Source of the DNA: Christiangramia flava JLT2011 | GTDB taxonomy: Bacteria > Bacteroidota > Bacteroidia > Flavobacteriales > Flavobacteriaceae | DNA length: 64,000 nucleotides | Assembly (NCBI RefSeq): GCF_001951155.1 | Contig: NZ_CP016359.1 | Location: 3,868,001-3,932,000 of the forward strand | Reading direction: 5' to 3' | Part shown: positions 17,020-25,797 of the stretch, piece after piece | Layout: each line of letters begins with the position of its first letter | Position numbering within the stretch: the first letter of the stretch is position 1 | The notes under the pieces: generated by a model | Seen by the model: the letters and a program-made list of their open reading frames with translations, nothing else | Database searches by the model: none | What the model was told of the DNA's origin: nothing | Translations under genes and position numbers: made by a program

Positions 17020-18060
17020 CTATTTGATTACTTCAATAGTATGTGTAGCAGATTCGGTTTGTGTATCGAAAAATCCCTGCTCATTCATCCAGTCATCAGA
17101 ATAGATCTTGCTCATATAACGTGAACCGTGATCCGGGAAGATCACCACCACTTTAGAATTCTCATCAAATTCTCCTTCTTCATTCAGTTGTTTCAGTCCC
17201 TGCATCGCAGCTCCGCTGGTATAACCGGCGAACATCCCTTCGGTTCTGGCCAATTCACGAGCGGTATGGGCCGCATCTTCATCGGTTACTTTGATGAATT
17301 TATCGATCACATCAAAATCAGTTGCTGTAGGAATCAGGTTCTTACCCAGCCCTTCAATACGATAAGGATAGATCTCCTCCTCGTCGAATTCGCGGGTTTC
17401 GTGATATTTTTTCAACACAGAACCAAAAGCATCGATACCGATAATTTTCACCTCCGGATTTTTAGCCTTCAGAAATCTTGCAGTTCCGGAAATCGTCCCT
17501 CCGGTACCACTACAAGCCACCAGATGCGTGATCTGCCCTTCTGTTTGGTTCCAGATCTCCGGACCGGTAGAATTAAAATGAGCATCGATATTCAGCTGGT
17601 TAAAGTACTGGTTGATATACACCGAACCTTTGATCTCCTCATGCAGCCTTTTGGCTACCTGGTAATACGATCTTTCATCATCTGCCGGAACATTGGCAGG
17701 GCACACATATACCTTGGCGCCCATCGTTCTCAGCATATCGATTTTGTCTTTGGAAGATTTCGAGCTCACCGCCAGAATGCAATCGTAACCTTTGATGATG
17801 CTTACCATCGCGATACTAAAACCGGTATTTCCGGAAGTGGTTTCGATAATGGTATCACCGGGTTTGAGGATGCCTTTTTTTTCAGCTTCTTCAATGATGT
17901 ACAGTGCGATCCTGTCTTTGCTGGAATGGCCGGGATTAAATGCTTCGACCTTTGCGGAAAACTGCCCTTTAAAACCTTCAGTTATCTTATTCAGATGTAT
18001 CAACGGCGTGTTACCTACTAGCTGCAACACGTTGTCATAAACCTTCAAGTCTTCTTTCAT
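17020..18060 (-). CDS. PLP-dependent cysteine synthase family protein; probable cysteate synthase
   Basis: This 346-residue fold-type II PLP enzyme resembles cysteine synthase/cystathionine beta-synthase. [10 protein letters not shown] (14-23), the PLP lysine Lys48 in GHSSKDR, TSGNTG (75-80) and the glycine loop SGTGGTISG are clear. Such enzymes replace the beta-substituent of serine derivatives. Because the following gene is a probable cysteate acyltransferase, I infer that it makes cysteate from a phosphorylated or acetylated serine and sulfite, as reported for capnine synthesis. A plain cysteine synthase or cystathionine beta-synthase is the alternative; there is no CBS domain. The C-terminus has a long tail after [18 protein letters not shown]. 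Confidence 0.82.
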   Translation of the reverse strand: MKEDLKVYDNVLQLVGNTPLIHLNKITEGFKGQFSAKVEAFNPGHSSKDRIALYIIEEAEKKGILKPGDTIIETTSGNTGFSIAMVSIIKGYDCILAVSSKSSKDKIDMLRTMGAKVYVCPANVPADDERSYYQVAKRLHEEIKGSVYINQYFNQLNIDAHFNSTGPEIWNQTEGQITHLVACSGTGGTISGTARFLKAKNPEVKIIGIDAFGSVLKKYHETREFDEEEIYPYRIEGLGKNLIPTATDFDVIDKFIKVTDEDAAHTARELARTEGMFAGYTSGAAMQGLKQLNEEGEFDENSKVVVIFPDHGSRYMSKIYSDDWMNEQGFFDTQTESATHTIEVIK

Positions 18061-18116
18061 AAATCGAGGTTTCTATTTTAAGGTGGTGCCTGAAACTTTC
18101 TGTTTCAACAGCGCTT

Positions 18117-18124
18117 CAAATTTA
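18117..18124 (-). promoter_or_regulatory. candidate -7 promoter element for the cysteine-synthase-like gene
   Basis: On the minus strand TAAATTTG matches TAnnTTTG, 56 bases upstream of the ATG at 18060. The leader contains a short self-complementary stretch (GAAACAGAAAGTTTC, 18090-18110 region). Confidence 0.45.
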
Positions 18125-18139
18125 AGGTAAATTTTTGAA

Positions 18140-20269
18140 TTACTCGCTGATGCCTTCCAAATCGAGCAGGAAGGCGTATTCTTCAGCCACTTCTTTCAGG
18201 CTTTCAAACCTTCCGGAAGCACCGCCGTGGCCAGCATCCATATTGGTATGCAGCAATAATACGTGATCATCAGTCTTGAATTCTCTCAATTTTGCCACCC
18301 ATTTTGCCGGTTCCCAGTATTGCACCTGGGAATCGTGAAGACCGGTAGTCACGAGCATATTCGGGTAATCCTGTGCCACGACATTGTCATAAGGAGAATA
18401 GGATTTCATATACTCGTAATATTCTTTGTTATTCGGGTTTCCCCACTCATCATATTCCCCGGTGGTAAGCGGAATGCTGTCATCAAGCATCGTGGTCACC
18501 ACATCTACAAATGGCACGGCTGCAATCACGCCATTATAGAGCTGCGGAGCCATGTTTACGACAGCGCCCATAAGAAGTCCGCCGGCAGAACCGCCCATCG
18601 CGTATAAATGATCGCTGGAAGTATAATTTTGATAGATCAGATACTTGGAAACATCAATAAAATCGGTAAAGGTATTCTTTTTGGTAAATAGTTTTCCGTT
18701 CTCGTACCACTGTCGGCCCAAATATTCCCCTCCGCGGATGTGGGCGATGGCATAAATGAAACCACGATCGAGCAGGCTGAGTCGCACGGTAGAGAAATAC
18801 GGATCAATCGTTGAACCATAAGACCCATAAGCATATTGCAGTAAGGGATTGCTTCCATCTTTTTTTATTCCTTTCCTATAAACCAGCGAAACAGGGATTT
18901 TTGTACCGTCTTCCGCAGTCGCCCAAATCCTTTCCGAAGTATAGTTTTCCTTATCGAATTTTCCGCCGAGGACCTCCTGCTCTTTCAGCACGGTCTTTTC
19001 GCCGGTATTCATATTATAATCTACAACCTGAGTTGGCGTGGTCAAACTGTTATAGGAATAACGTAAAATATCGGTATCAAAATCGGGGTTTATGGAAGTG
19101 TAGGCTGTGTAGGTCTCACTACCGAAGGGAATGTAGGCATCCTTGCTGCCATCCCAGGCAATGATTCGTATGGTGTTCAAACCGTTATGTCGCTCGCTCA
19201 CCACCAGATAATCTTTGAAAATATCGATGTCTTCCAGCAGGTAATCATCGCGATGCGGAATGACATTTTCCCAGTTCTCCTGGCTGGTTGCCGTTACCGG
19301 GGTCTTCATCAGCTTAAAATTCGTGGCTTTATCCTTATTGGTCACCACGTAAAAATGATCTCCGTAATGGGAAATACTGTATTCCAGTCCGAGTTCACGA
19401 GGCTGAAAAACCTGGAATTGCTCTTCTGGTCTATCGGCATCCAGGAATCGGTATTCGGTAGTCAGCGTACTGTGAGAACCAATGATGATGTACTGGCGTG
19501 ATTTTGATTTATAAACGTAAGTATTGAAAGTATCGTCATTTTCCTCATAAACCAACTGGTCTTCTGAAGGATCTGTTCCGAGAATATGTTTGTAAATTCG
19601 GTAAGACCTCAGCGTTTGCGGATCTTTCTTTGTATAAAACAGCGTTTTATTATCATTCGCCCAGGTAGAACTTCCCGTGGTATTTTTAATTTCTTCGGAA
19701 TAGATCTCGCCGGTTTCCAGGTTTTTAATCCTGATGGTATATTTTCTTCGGCTTAAGGTATCGGTCCCGAAAGCGACCAGTTTGTTGTCCATACTCACGT
19801 TAAGCCCACCCAAACTATAATAGTCATAGCCTTTGGCCATGTCATTCACATTGAACATTACTTCTTCCGAAGCATCTAAACTGCTCTTTTTTCGCGAATA
19901 CACGGGATAGTCATAGCCTTTTTCAAAACGCGTGATATACCAGTATCCATTCAGTTTATAAGGCACCGATTCGTCATCTTCCTTGATGCGCGACTTCATT
20001 TCCTCAAAAAGCTTTTCCTGAAAATCTTTGGTGTGCGCCGTCATCTTATCATTATAAGCGTTTTCAGCATTGAGATAAGCGGTCACCTCAGGGTTTTCAC
20101 GCTGGTTCATCCAGAAATAATTATCGATTCGTACATCGCCGTGCTTTTCCAGTTTTTTGGCTTCTTTCTTGGCAATTGGCGGTACCATGTTCTCTGTTTT
20201 CAAATTATTATCGTTTTGAGCGTTTGCAAATGTAACGCATCCTAATAGAATACCTAATAGTCTTTTCAT
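18140..20269 (-). CDS. ptrB: S9 family prolyl oligopeptidase, oligopeptidase B-like, exported
   Basis: This 709-residue serine peptidase has a signal peptide (MKRLLGILLGCVTFANAQ), then a seven-bladed propeller (about residues 60-430) and an alpha/beta hydrolase domain. The nucleophile serine lies in GGSAGG (about residue 556), the aspartate in GLHDSQV and the histidine in AGHGG near residue 680. Oligopeptidase B cleaves peptides after basic residues. The signal peptide suggests periplasmic action on imported peptides. The start is 60 bases from the divergent ybaB gene. Confidence 0.9.
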   Translation of the reverse strand: MKRLLGILLGCVTFANAQNDNNLKTENMVPPIAKKEAKKLEKHGDVRIDNYFWMNQRENPEVTAYLNAENAYNDKMTAHTKDFQEKLFEEMKSRIKEDDESVPYKLNGYWYITRFEKGYDYPVYSRKKSSLDASEEVMFNVNDMAKGYDYYSLGGLNVSMDNKLVAFGTDTLSRRKYTIRIKNLETGEIYSEEIKNTTGSSTWANDNKTLFYTKKDPQTLRSYRIYKHILGTDPSEDQLVYEENDDTFNTYVYKSKSRQYIIIGSHSTLTTEYRFLDADRPEEQFQVFQPRELGLEYSISHYGDHFYVVTNKDKATNFKLMKTPVTATSQENWENVIPHRDDYLLEDIDIFKDYLVVSERHNGLNTIRIIAWDGSKDAYIPFGSETYTAYTSINPDFDTDILRYSYNSLTTPTQVVDYNMNTGEKTVLKEQEVLGGKFDKENYTSERIWATAEDGTKIPVSLVYRKGIKKDGSNPLLQYAYGSYGSTIDPYFSTVRLSLLDRGFIYAIAHIRGGEYLGRQWYENGKLFTKKNTFTDFIDVSKYLIYQNYTSSDHLYAMGGSAGGLLMGAVVNMAPQLYNGVIAAVPFVDVVTTMLDDSIPLTTGEYDEWGNPNNKEYYEYMKSYSPYDNVVAQDYPNMLVTTGLHDSQVQYWEPAKWVAKLREFKTDDHVLLLHTNMDAGHGGASGRFESLKEVAEEYAFLLDLEGISE

Positions 20270-20270
20270 A

Positions 20271-20304
20271 TTGACTGGTTTAAACTCCTAATTTAGTAAA
20301 TTTG
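20271..20304 (+). promoter_or_regulatory. promoter of the YbaB gene
   Basis: TTG at 20271-20273 and TAAATTTG at 20297-20304 are 23 bases apart, within the Flavobacterium range. The ATG is 25 bases downstream. Confidence 0.55.
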
Positions 20305-20329
20305 ATCTTTCAATTTTAAACTGAAAATT

Positions 20330-20653
20330 ATGTTTGGAGATATGATGGGCATGATGAACAAAATCAAGGAAGCCCAGGAAAAAGTTGAAGCTACAAAAGA
20401 ACGTATGAAAACGGTGATGATCGACGAATCTTCCAGTGACGGACTGCTGAAGGTAACCGTGAACGCCAACCGCGAAATTAAAAGCATCAACGTGGCAGAT
20501 GAGCTGATGGATGATAAGGAGCAGCTCGAAGATTACCTCATCCTGACGCTGAATAAGGCACTGAGCCGCGCTTCGGAAATCAACGAAAGAGAAGTTGCAG
20601 CCGCTGCGAAAGATGGAATGCCAGACATTCCGGGTCTTGACATGTTCAAATAA
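20330..20653 (+). CDS. YbaB/EbfC family nucleoid-associated protein
   Basis: This 107-residue protein starts [18 protein letters not shown] and has the YbaB fold: a long N-terminal helix, then strands containing [16 protein letters not shown], then C-terminal helices. Members bind DNA as dimers and condense or mark the nucleoid. In many bacteria ybaB lies next to dnaX and recR; here dnaX is more than 40 kb away. It is transcribed alone and ends in a terminator shared with the convergent peroxiredoxin-like gene. Confidence 0.92.
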   Translation: MFGDMMGMMNKIKEAQEKVEATKERMKTVMIDESSSDGLLKVTVNANREIKSINVADELMDDKEQLEDYLILTLNKALSRASEINEREVAAAAKDGMPDIPGLDMFK

Positions 20654-20656
20654 TTC

Positions 20657-20687
20657 AAAAGCCGGAAAATACATTCCGGCTTTTTTT
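20657..20687. terminator. bidirectional intrinsic terminator
   Basis: AAAAGCCGGAA (20657-20667) pairs with TTCCGGCTTTT (20674-20684) around a six-base loop, followed by TTT. It overlaps the end of the peroxiredoxin-like gene by two bases. Confidence 0.85.
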
Positions 20688-21198
20688 ATGATTTTCCCTT
20701 GGCGGGATATTCTTCTTTGATGATAAATTTGATCGCTCGAAGGAGTCGGTCAAAATCTGGTCGTACAAAAGGAATGGATTGGATGTGTGCCGAATATAAG
20801 GTCCCATCTGCTCTCACCAAGAACAAGGCCGGTTCGAAAAAATGTTCTGGCTCTGATTCTTTGACCGCTTCAGAAATGAATAAACCCCATTCCCTACCGG
20901 TCTCCAAACTTACCTCGTAGCCCAAATTGATCTCCTCCAGCTCCCATTCTTCAAATGTCTGTTCTGCCTGTTTTTGAGAATTCACACTAAGACAAAGCAC
21001 CTCTACCCCCAAATCATTGAAATCTTCGAGACGTAATTCAAGTTTTTCCACCTGGGTTTTACACAATGGGCAGTGAATACCGCGATAGAACAGCAACATG
21101 GTAAAATGTTCCGGCGATCGATTGGCAAGCACAAATTCGCCTTGCAAGGTCTGAACCTGTAAATCAGGCACCCTGTCGCCGGGTTTTAAATTTCTCAT
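20686..21198 (-). CDS. peroxiredoxin-like AhpC/TSA domain protein
   Basis: This 170-residue thioredoxin-fold protein has FYRGIHCPLCKTQVEKLE, with Cys43 and Cys46 forming a CxxC motif, as in the peroxiredoxin-like subfamily (PRX-like 2). It lacks a signal peptide, so it is probably cytoplasmic. It would act as a thiol peroxidase or disulfide reductase; the substrate is unknown. The gap to the upstream threonine aldolase on the same strand is 49 bases, so they could be co-transcribed. Confidence 0.83.
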   Translation of the reverse strand: MRNLKPGDRVPDLQVQTLQGEFVLANRSPEHFTMLLFYRGIHCPLCKTQVEKLELRLEDFNDLGVEVLCLSVNSQKQAEQTFEEWELEEINLGYEVSLETGREWGLFISEAVKESEPEHFFEPALFLVRADGTLYSAHIQSIPFVRPDFDRLLRAIKFIIKEEYPAKGKS

Positions 21199-21247
21199 GG
21201 GCTTTTTTCCGAATTTAATCCAACTTCAAAATTGAACTCGCCAAATT

Positions 21248-22279
21248 TTAGTTAAGATTTGCGCTTTTTAAAACATCCTGAAATCGCTGATGCATTTCTT
21301 CGGAATAATCCAAATGTGTCACGATACGCAATTTGCCCTGCCCCATATTACTGATCCTGATATTATTCTCGTGCAGGTGCTCCATAAAGTCTTTTTCCTT
21401 TGAAGCATCCTGAAGGTAGAAAATGATGATATTGGTTTCCACCGGTTCCACCTCTTTCACATATGGCAGGCTATTTAAAGTTTCCGAAATCTCGGTAGCT
21501 CTTTTATGATCTTCTGCCAAACGCTCTACATGATTATCCAACGCATAGATACCAGCGGCAGCCATAAAACCAACCTGTCGCATTCCGCCACCAAGAACTT
21601 TTCGTACTCGCATGGCATTTTTCATCAGCTTTTTATCCCCGATCAAAACAGATCCCATTGGAGTTCCCAGGCCTTTAGACAAACAAACTGAAATAGTATC
21701 GAACAGTTTTCCGTAGTCTTTTGGATCTTCCCCTTTCTTCACCAGCGCATTGAAAAGCCTTGCTCCATCCAGGTGTAAGCCCAGTTCATGTGTGTCACAG
21801 ACCTTCCTGATCTTTTTGATCTCTTCCAGATCGTAACAGGCACCCCCACCTTTATTCGTAGTATTTTCAAGACAAACCAAAGTAGTCAACGGACTATGAT
21901 AAAAATCTGGCGGATTGATATTTTCCTCAACCTGCTCAGCCGTGATCATTCCGCGGTGACCATCTACCAGTTTACAGGAAACCCCGCTGTTAAAAGATGC
22001 TCCTCCACCTTCGTAATTGAAAACATGAGCCCACTTGTCACAGATGAGCTGCTCCGAAGGTTGTGTATGCAATTTTATTGCAGCCTGGTTAGCCATACTT
22101 CCGGTTGGGAAAAATAAGGCTTCGTCTTTACCGAAAAGTTTCGCCAGTTTTTCCTCCAGCGCATTAATACTGGGATCTTCTTTATAGACATCATCTCCAA
22201 CCTCGGCAGTCATCATCGCCTGCAACATTCCTTTAGTTGGTTTGGTAACCGTATCGCTTCTAAGATCTATTTCTTTCAT
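21248..22279 (-). CDS. ltaE: low-specificity L-threonine aldolase (GntG-type PLP aldolase)
   Basis: This 343-residue fold-type I PLP enzyme splits L-threonine or allo-threonine into glycine and acetaldehyde. The start IDLRSDTVTKPT is diagnostic. PLP-site residues include His85, Asp171 (HLDGARL) and Lys202 in SKGLGTPMGS. A TTG at 22285 would add two residues, but ATG at 22279 fits the family start. A TAAATTTG at 22290-22283 on the minus strand lies only three bases before this ATG, so if used the mRNA would be nearly leaderless. Confidence 0.92.
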   Translation of the reverse strand: MKEIDLRSDTVTKPTKGMLQAMMTAEVGDDVYKEDPSINALEEKLAKLFGKDEALFFPTGSMANQAAIKLHTQPSEQLICDKWAHVFNYEGGGASFNSGVSCKLVDGHRGMITAEQVEENINPPDFYHSPLTTLVCLENTTNKGGGACYDLEEIKKIRKVCDTHELGLHLDGARLFNALVKKGEDPKDYGKLFDTISVCLSKGLGTPMGSVLIGDKKLMKNAMRVRKVLGGGMRQVGFMAAAGIYALDNHVERLAEDHKRATEISETLNSLPYVKEVEPVETNIIIFYLQDASKEKDFMEHLHENNIRISNMGQGKLRIVTHLDYSEEMHQRFQDVLKSANLN

Positions 22280-22477
22280 AATCAAATTTAAACTCCTGCT
22301 AAAGTAACGGGTATCGGCACGAATTCCAACTGAGAAAATTTGAAAAAATTCAGTTTAAAATTATCAATTCGAATAAATTTTAAATCAAAATAGCCTTTCA
22401 CCATAATTCGACCAACAATTAAGTATATTTTATAAGTATTTGATAATAAACTTCTTATTTTAAGAAAAAGAATCAAA

Positions 22478-23944
22478 ATGCAGCCGGCAAAACCCACCTT
22501 CGAATCTTACAAACGCGATCCCAAACTTTATGATGAAATCTTTGATGAAACCGACCAGGTAAGAGAAATTTATAACACCTTATTCGATTTGTACAGCGAA
22601 CATTCCGCTGCAGATTTCAATAGGCTGAACAACAAAGCGAAATCCTCCTTTTTTAACCAGGGAATCACTTTCCAGGTTTATGGTGATCATGAAGTCAAGG
22701 AAAAGATTTTTCCTTTTGACCTGTTTCCTCGAATCATTGATCCAAGTGAATGGGAAATCATTGAAACCGGCGTTCTCCAACGAAGTAAAGCGTTAAACGA
22801 ATTTCTATGGGATCTGTATCATGACAAAAAGATCATCAAAAATGGGATCGTTCCTTTAGAACTGATCAGTTCTTCGGTGAATTACCTGGACCAGATGAAT
22901 GGCTTTGATCCGCCCGGTGGAATTTATAATCACATTTCGGGAACTGACATCATAAAGCATTCAGATGGACAGTATTATGTTTTAGAAGATAATATTCGCT
23001 GTCCTTCCGGGGTAAGTTATGTGATCTGCAACCGTACAGCATTGAAACGTGCTTTATTCGGGGTCTTTAATCATTACCAGACACATTCGGTTACCAATTA
23101 TGCCGAAAATCTTCTGGAAATGATGGAATCTGTCAAACCCCATGGTGTAGATATCCCAAATTGTGTAGTGATCACTCCAGGAATATATAATTCGGCATAT
23201 TATGAACATTCCTATTTAGCCAAAGCTATGGGTGTTGAGCTTGTTGAAGGACGTGACCTTTTCGTGGAAAATGATTTTGTTTACATGAAGACCATCAACG
23301 GCCCGGAAAAAGTAGATGTGATCTATAGACGAATAGATGACCAGTTTCTGGATCCGCTGGAATTCAGGCCAGATTCTGCACTTGGCGTACCCGGGCTCAT
23401 GGCTGCGTACAAGCAGGGAAATGTTTGCCTGGTTAATGCTCCCGGAACCGGCGTGGCAGATGATAAAGCGATCTATACCTATATGCCAGAGATCATCAAG
23501 TACTACCTCAACGAGGAGCCGATCTTGAATAATGTGCCGACCTATCATTGCAGCAGGCCGGATGAACTTCAGTATGTACTGGATCACATTCCTGAACTTG
23601 TGGTAAAACCTGTTGATGAAGCCGGGGGCTACGGAATTTCAATTGGAAACAAATTAACTTCCGAAGAAATCGAAGAGGTAAAGAAAACATTAAAAGCTCA
23701 TCCACGAAAATATATCGCGCAGCCAATCATGTCACTTTCGGTTCATCCCACCTATATTGAAGAATCTGAATGTTTTGAACCAAGGCACGTCGATCTTCGA
23801 ACGTTTACTTTACTCGGAGCCGACAAAAGTTTTGTACTGAAAGGCGGACTCACTCGAGTGGCGCTTCGCAAGGGAAATCTTATTGTTAATTCATCCCAGG
23901 GCGGTGGTTCGAAAGACACCTGGATCTTAAAAAATAACCAGTAA
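22478..23944 (+). CDS. circularly permuted ATP-grasp family protein
   Basis: This 488-residue protein belongs to the circularly permuted ATP-grasp family (DUF404/DUF407). Recognisable stretches are PFDLFPRIIDPSEWEIIE, YVLEDNIRCPSGVSYV and VVKPVDEAGGYGISIG, the latter being the nucleotide-binding lysine and glycine loop. ATP-grasp enzymes form amide or ester bonds through acyl-phosphate intermediates. It starts a three-gene operon with an alpha-E protein (one base downstream) and a transglutaminase-like protein. Comparative studies predicted that this set makes or removes a peptide modification. The upstream 192 bases to the divergent ltaE are AT-rich with no clear TAnnTTTG. Confidence 0.88.
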   Translation: MQPAKPTFESYKRDPKLYDEIFDETDQVREIYNTLFDLYSEHSAADFNRLNNKAKSSFFNQGITFQVYGDHEVKEKIFPFDLFPRIIDPSEWEIIETGVLQRSKALNEFLWDLYHDKKIIKNGIVPLELISSSVNYLDQMNGFDPPGGIYNHISGTDIIKHSDGQYYVLEDNIRCPSGVSYVICNRTALKRALFGVFNHYQTHSVTNYAENLLEMMESVKPHGVDIPNCVVITPGIYNSAYYEHSYLAKAMGVELVEGRDLFVENDFVYMKTINGPEKVDVIYRRIDDQFLDPLEFRPDSALGVPGLMAAYKQGNVCLVNAPGTGVADDKAIYTYMPEIIKYYLNEEPILNNVPTYHCSRPDELQYVLDHIPELVVKPVDEAGGYGISIGNKLTSEEIEEVKKTLKAHPRKYIAQPIMSLSVHPTYIEESECFEPRHVDLRTFTLLGADKSFVLKGGLTRVALRKGNLIVNSSQGGGSKDTWILKNNQ

Positions 23945-23945
23945 T

Positions 23946-24890
23946 ATGTTAGCAAGAGTAGCCAACAACCTGTTCTGGATGGGGAGATATATTGAAAGAG
24001 CAGAGCATGTAGCCAGATATTTGAACGTGAACTATTTTGCATCGCTAGATGCACCGAACGAACAATCCCAGAGTCGGCAATTTGTATTACAGTCCATGCT
24101 GTTTATGGCCGATGATCTCATTGACCTGGAATCTGAACTGGATGAAGAAAAAGTGCTTTATGATATTGGGCTTAACCCGGAAAAAAGTTTTTCTATTATC
24201 AGTTATGTAAAAGCTGCCCGTGAGAACGCGAATTCTGCGCGTGATCTAATTTCAACTGAACTGTATGAAGCCATCAATAAATTCTACCATTTTGTTCTGA
24301 ATTATGATGTGGATAATTATGTGAAAAGGGGCTTGTATGATTTCAGCATCCAGGTAACCGAAAATTCTTCGATCTTACGAGGTAAGATTCGTGGTACTCT
24401 TCTGCATGATGAAGTATATGCTATTATCATGCTGGGAATTAATATTGAAAGGGCAACCCAGATCATACGCATCATCAATTCCAAATATCGTGATGCAACA
24501 GTCGCTCTTGGAAGTTACGGTGATACTCTAAAGAATAGCTACGAATGGACCACTTTGCTGAAATGTGCCGAATCGTACGATATGATGCGACGGTTTTACC
24601 GAAAAACACCTACCAGTATCAATACGCTCGAATTTCTAATTCTGAATCCTGATTGTCCTCGTTCGGTAATGAATAGTCTGAACCAGGTTAAAAAGCACAT
24701 TTATGTACTAAGTGATGAAAAACTACCGTCAAAAAATTCGGCTGCATTCCAGATCGGAAAAGTAAAAGCAAAATATCAGTACAAAGTAATTGAAGAGATC
24801 GAAAGCGACCTCCAGACTTTTATTCAGAATATTCTAGATGACCTCAATGGGATTGCGCTCAAGCTCGAAAATGATTATTTTCATTATTAA
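23946..24890 (+). CDS. alpha-E domain-containing protein (DUF403)
   Basis: This 314-residue protein opens with LARVANNLFWMGRYIERAEHVAR, the signature of the alpha-E family, and is nearly all helical, with a further conserved segment AIIMLGINIERATQIIRI. No catalytic function has been proved. It is always encoded with circularly permuted ATP-grasp and transglutaminase partners and is predicted to act with them in peptide ligation. It starts one base after the ATP-grasp stop. Confidence 0.9.
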   Translation: MLARVANNLFWMGRYIERAEHVARYLNVNYFASLDAPNEQSQSRQFVLQSMLFMADDLIDLESELDEEKVLYDIGLNPEKSFSIISYVKAARENANSARDLISTELYEAINKFYHFVLNYDVDNYVKRGLYDFSIQVTENSSILRGKIRGTLLHDEVYAIIMLGINIERATQIIRIINSKYRDATVALGSYGDTLKNSYEWTTLLKCAESYDMMRRFYRKTPTSINTLEFLILNPDCPRSVMNSLNQVKKHIYVLSDEKLPSKNSAAFQIGKVKAKYQYKVIEEIESDLQTFIQNILDDLNGIALKLENDYFHY

Positions 24891-24933
24891 TTGATCAAAA
24901 TGGCTTTTATTTGCCATGGTCAAAATCGAGTTC

Positions 24934-25797
24934 ATGAGCCTGGAATACACGATTAAATATTCAGCTAAAAATTCATACGAAAACGGGGCTACTTCTGCAC
25001 TATGGCAGTTCATGATCATTCCCGAAACTAATGACTCCCAGGAAGTTTTAAGCGATCGTTTTATCAATTCTCATTATATACCGGTTGAAAACTCTGTAAA
25101 TGGCTACGGTTTCAAAACCTATAGAATTCGTTACCGTAAATCCAGTTTTGAAGAGATCGCATTTCATGCAGAATTTCAGCTCATCAAAGAGGTTGAAAAT
25201 GTTTTTGAAAAACTGGCTGATCTTTCAATTGAGGAAGAATCAACTAAGCTGAATTCCTTGGAATTCAAGGCAGATAATGATGTTTTTCTAAGACAAACCG
25301 AATTGACCAGTCTTCCGAAGGAAACCGCTTTTCAATTTGATCAAAACATGAGCCTTTTTCAGAATTTGCAAAACCTAAATAAGTGGATCTTTGACGAGTT
25401 TACCTTTAAGGCCAATGTGACCAGTGTCGATACTAACCTGGAAGATATTCTAAAACTGAAACAGGGTGTTTGTCAGGATTTCACCCATTTGTTTATCGCA
25501 ATTGCAAAATCACGCGGTATTCCTTCTCGCTATGTTTCGGGCTACCTGCACCAGGGAAACGGGTATTTTGGGGATTCACAAATGCATGCCTGGGCAGAAT
25601 GCTGTTTACCTGAAAGCGGGTGGATCGGTTTCGACCCTACAAACAATTTGATTGCCGCAGAAAACCACATCAAAGTGGCTCATGGCAAGGATTATACTGA
25701 TTGTCCTCCCTTAAAAGGTATTGTTTTCTCCAGCGGAAAAAATGAAACCGAGTATAGCGTTCAGGTTTCAGCCCAGCAACAGCAGCAGCAACAATAA
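24934..25797 (+). CDS. transglutaminase-like cysteine peptidase with poly-Gln C-terminus
   Basis: This 287-residue protein has an N-terminal beta domain (about residues 1-150) and a transglutaminase-like core. The catalytic triad is Cys180 (KQGVCQDF), His218 (QMHAWAE) and Asp234 (GFDPTNN). Bacterial members act as peptidases or amidotransferases. The last seven residues are all glutamine (CAG/CAA repeat), an unusual tail. An ATG at 24916 would add six residues; I prefer 24934 because relatives begin near SLEYTI. It is third in the ATP-grasp/alpha-E operon, 43 bases after the previous stop. Its stop codon touches the stop of the convergent metalloprotease without any intervening base. Confidence 0.87.
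   Translation: MSLEYTIKYSAKNSYENGATSALWQFMIIPETNDSQEVLSDRFINSHYIPVENSVNGYGFKTYRIRYRKSSFEEIAFHAEFQLIKEVENVFEKLADLSIEEESTKLNSLEFKADNDVFLRQTELTSLPKETAFQFDQNMSLFQNLQNLNKWIFDEFTFKANVTSVDTNLEDILKLKQGVCQDFTHLFIAIAKSRGIPSRYVSGYLHQGNGYFGDSQMHAWAECCLPESGWIGFDPTNNLIAAENHIKVAHGKDYTDCPPLKGIVFSSGKNETEYSVQVSAQQQQQQQ

Noticed and set aside
17128..18021. Plus-strand open frame of 297 codons
   Set aside because: It is antisense to the cysteine-synthase-like gene, has no recognisable product, and follows the codon pattern of the real gene.
18061..18116. Riboswitch in the leader of the cysteine-synthase-like gene
   Set aside because: The leader is only about 55 bases with one weak self-complementary stretch and does not match any SAM or other riboswitch that I know.
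20288..20674. Minus-strand open frame of 128 codons
   Set aside because: Shadow of ybaB, crossing its promoter and terminator.
22286..22477. Regulatory RNA or small gene in the AT-rich gap before the ATP-grasp gene
   Set aside because: No ATG frame with coding character, no strong hairpin and no exact promoter element was found.
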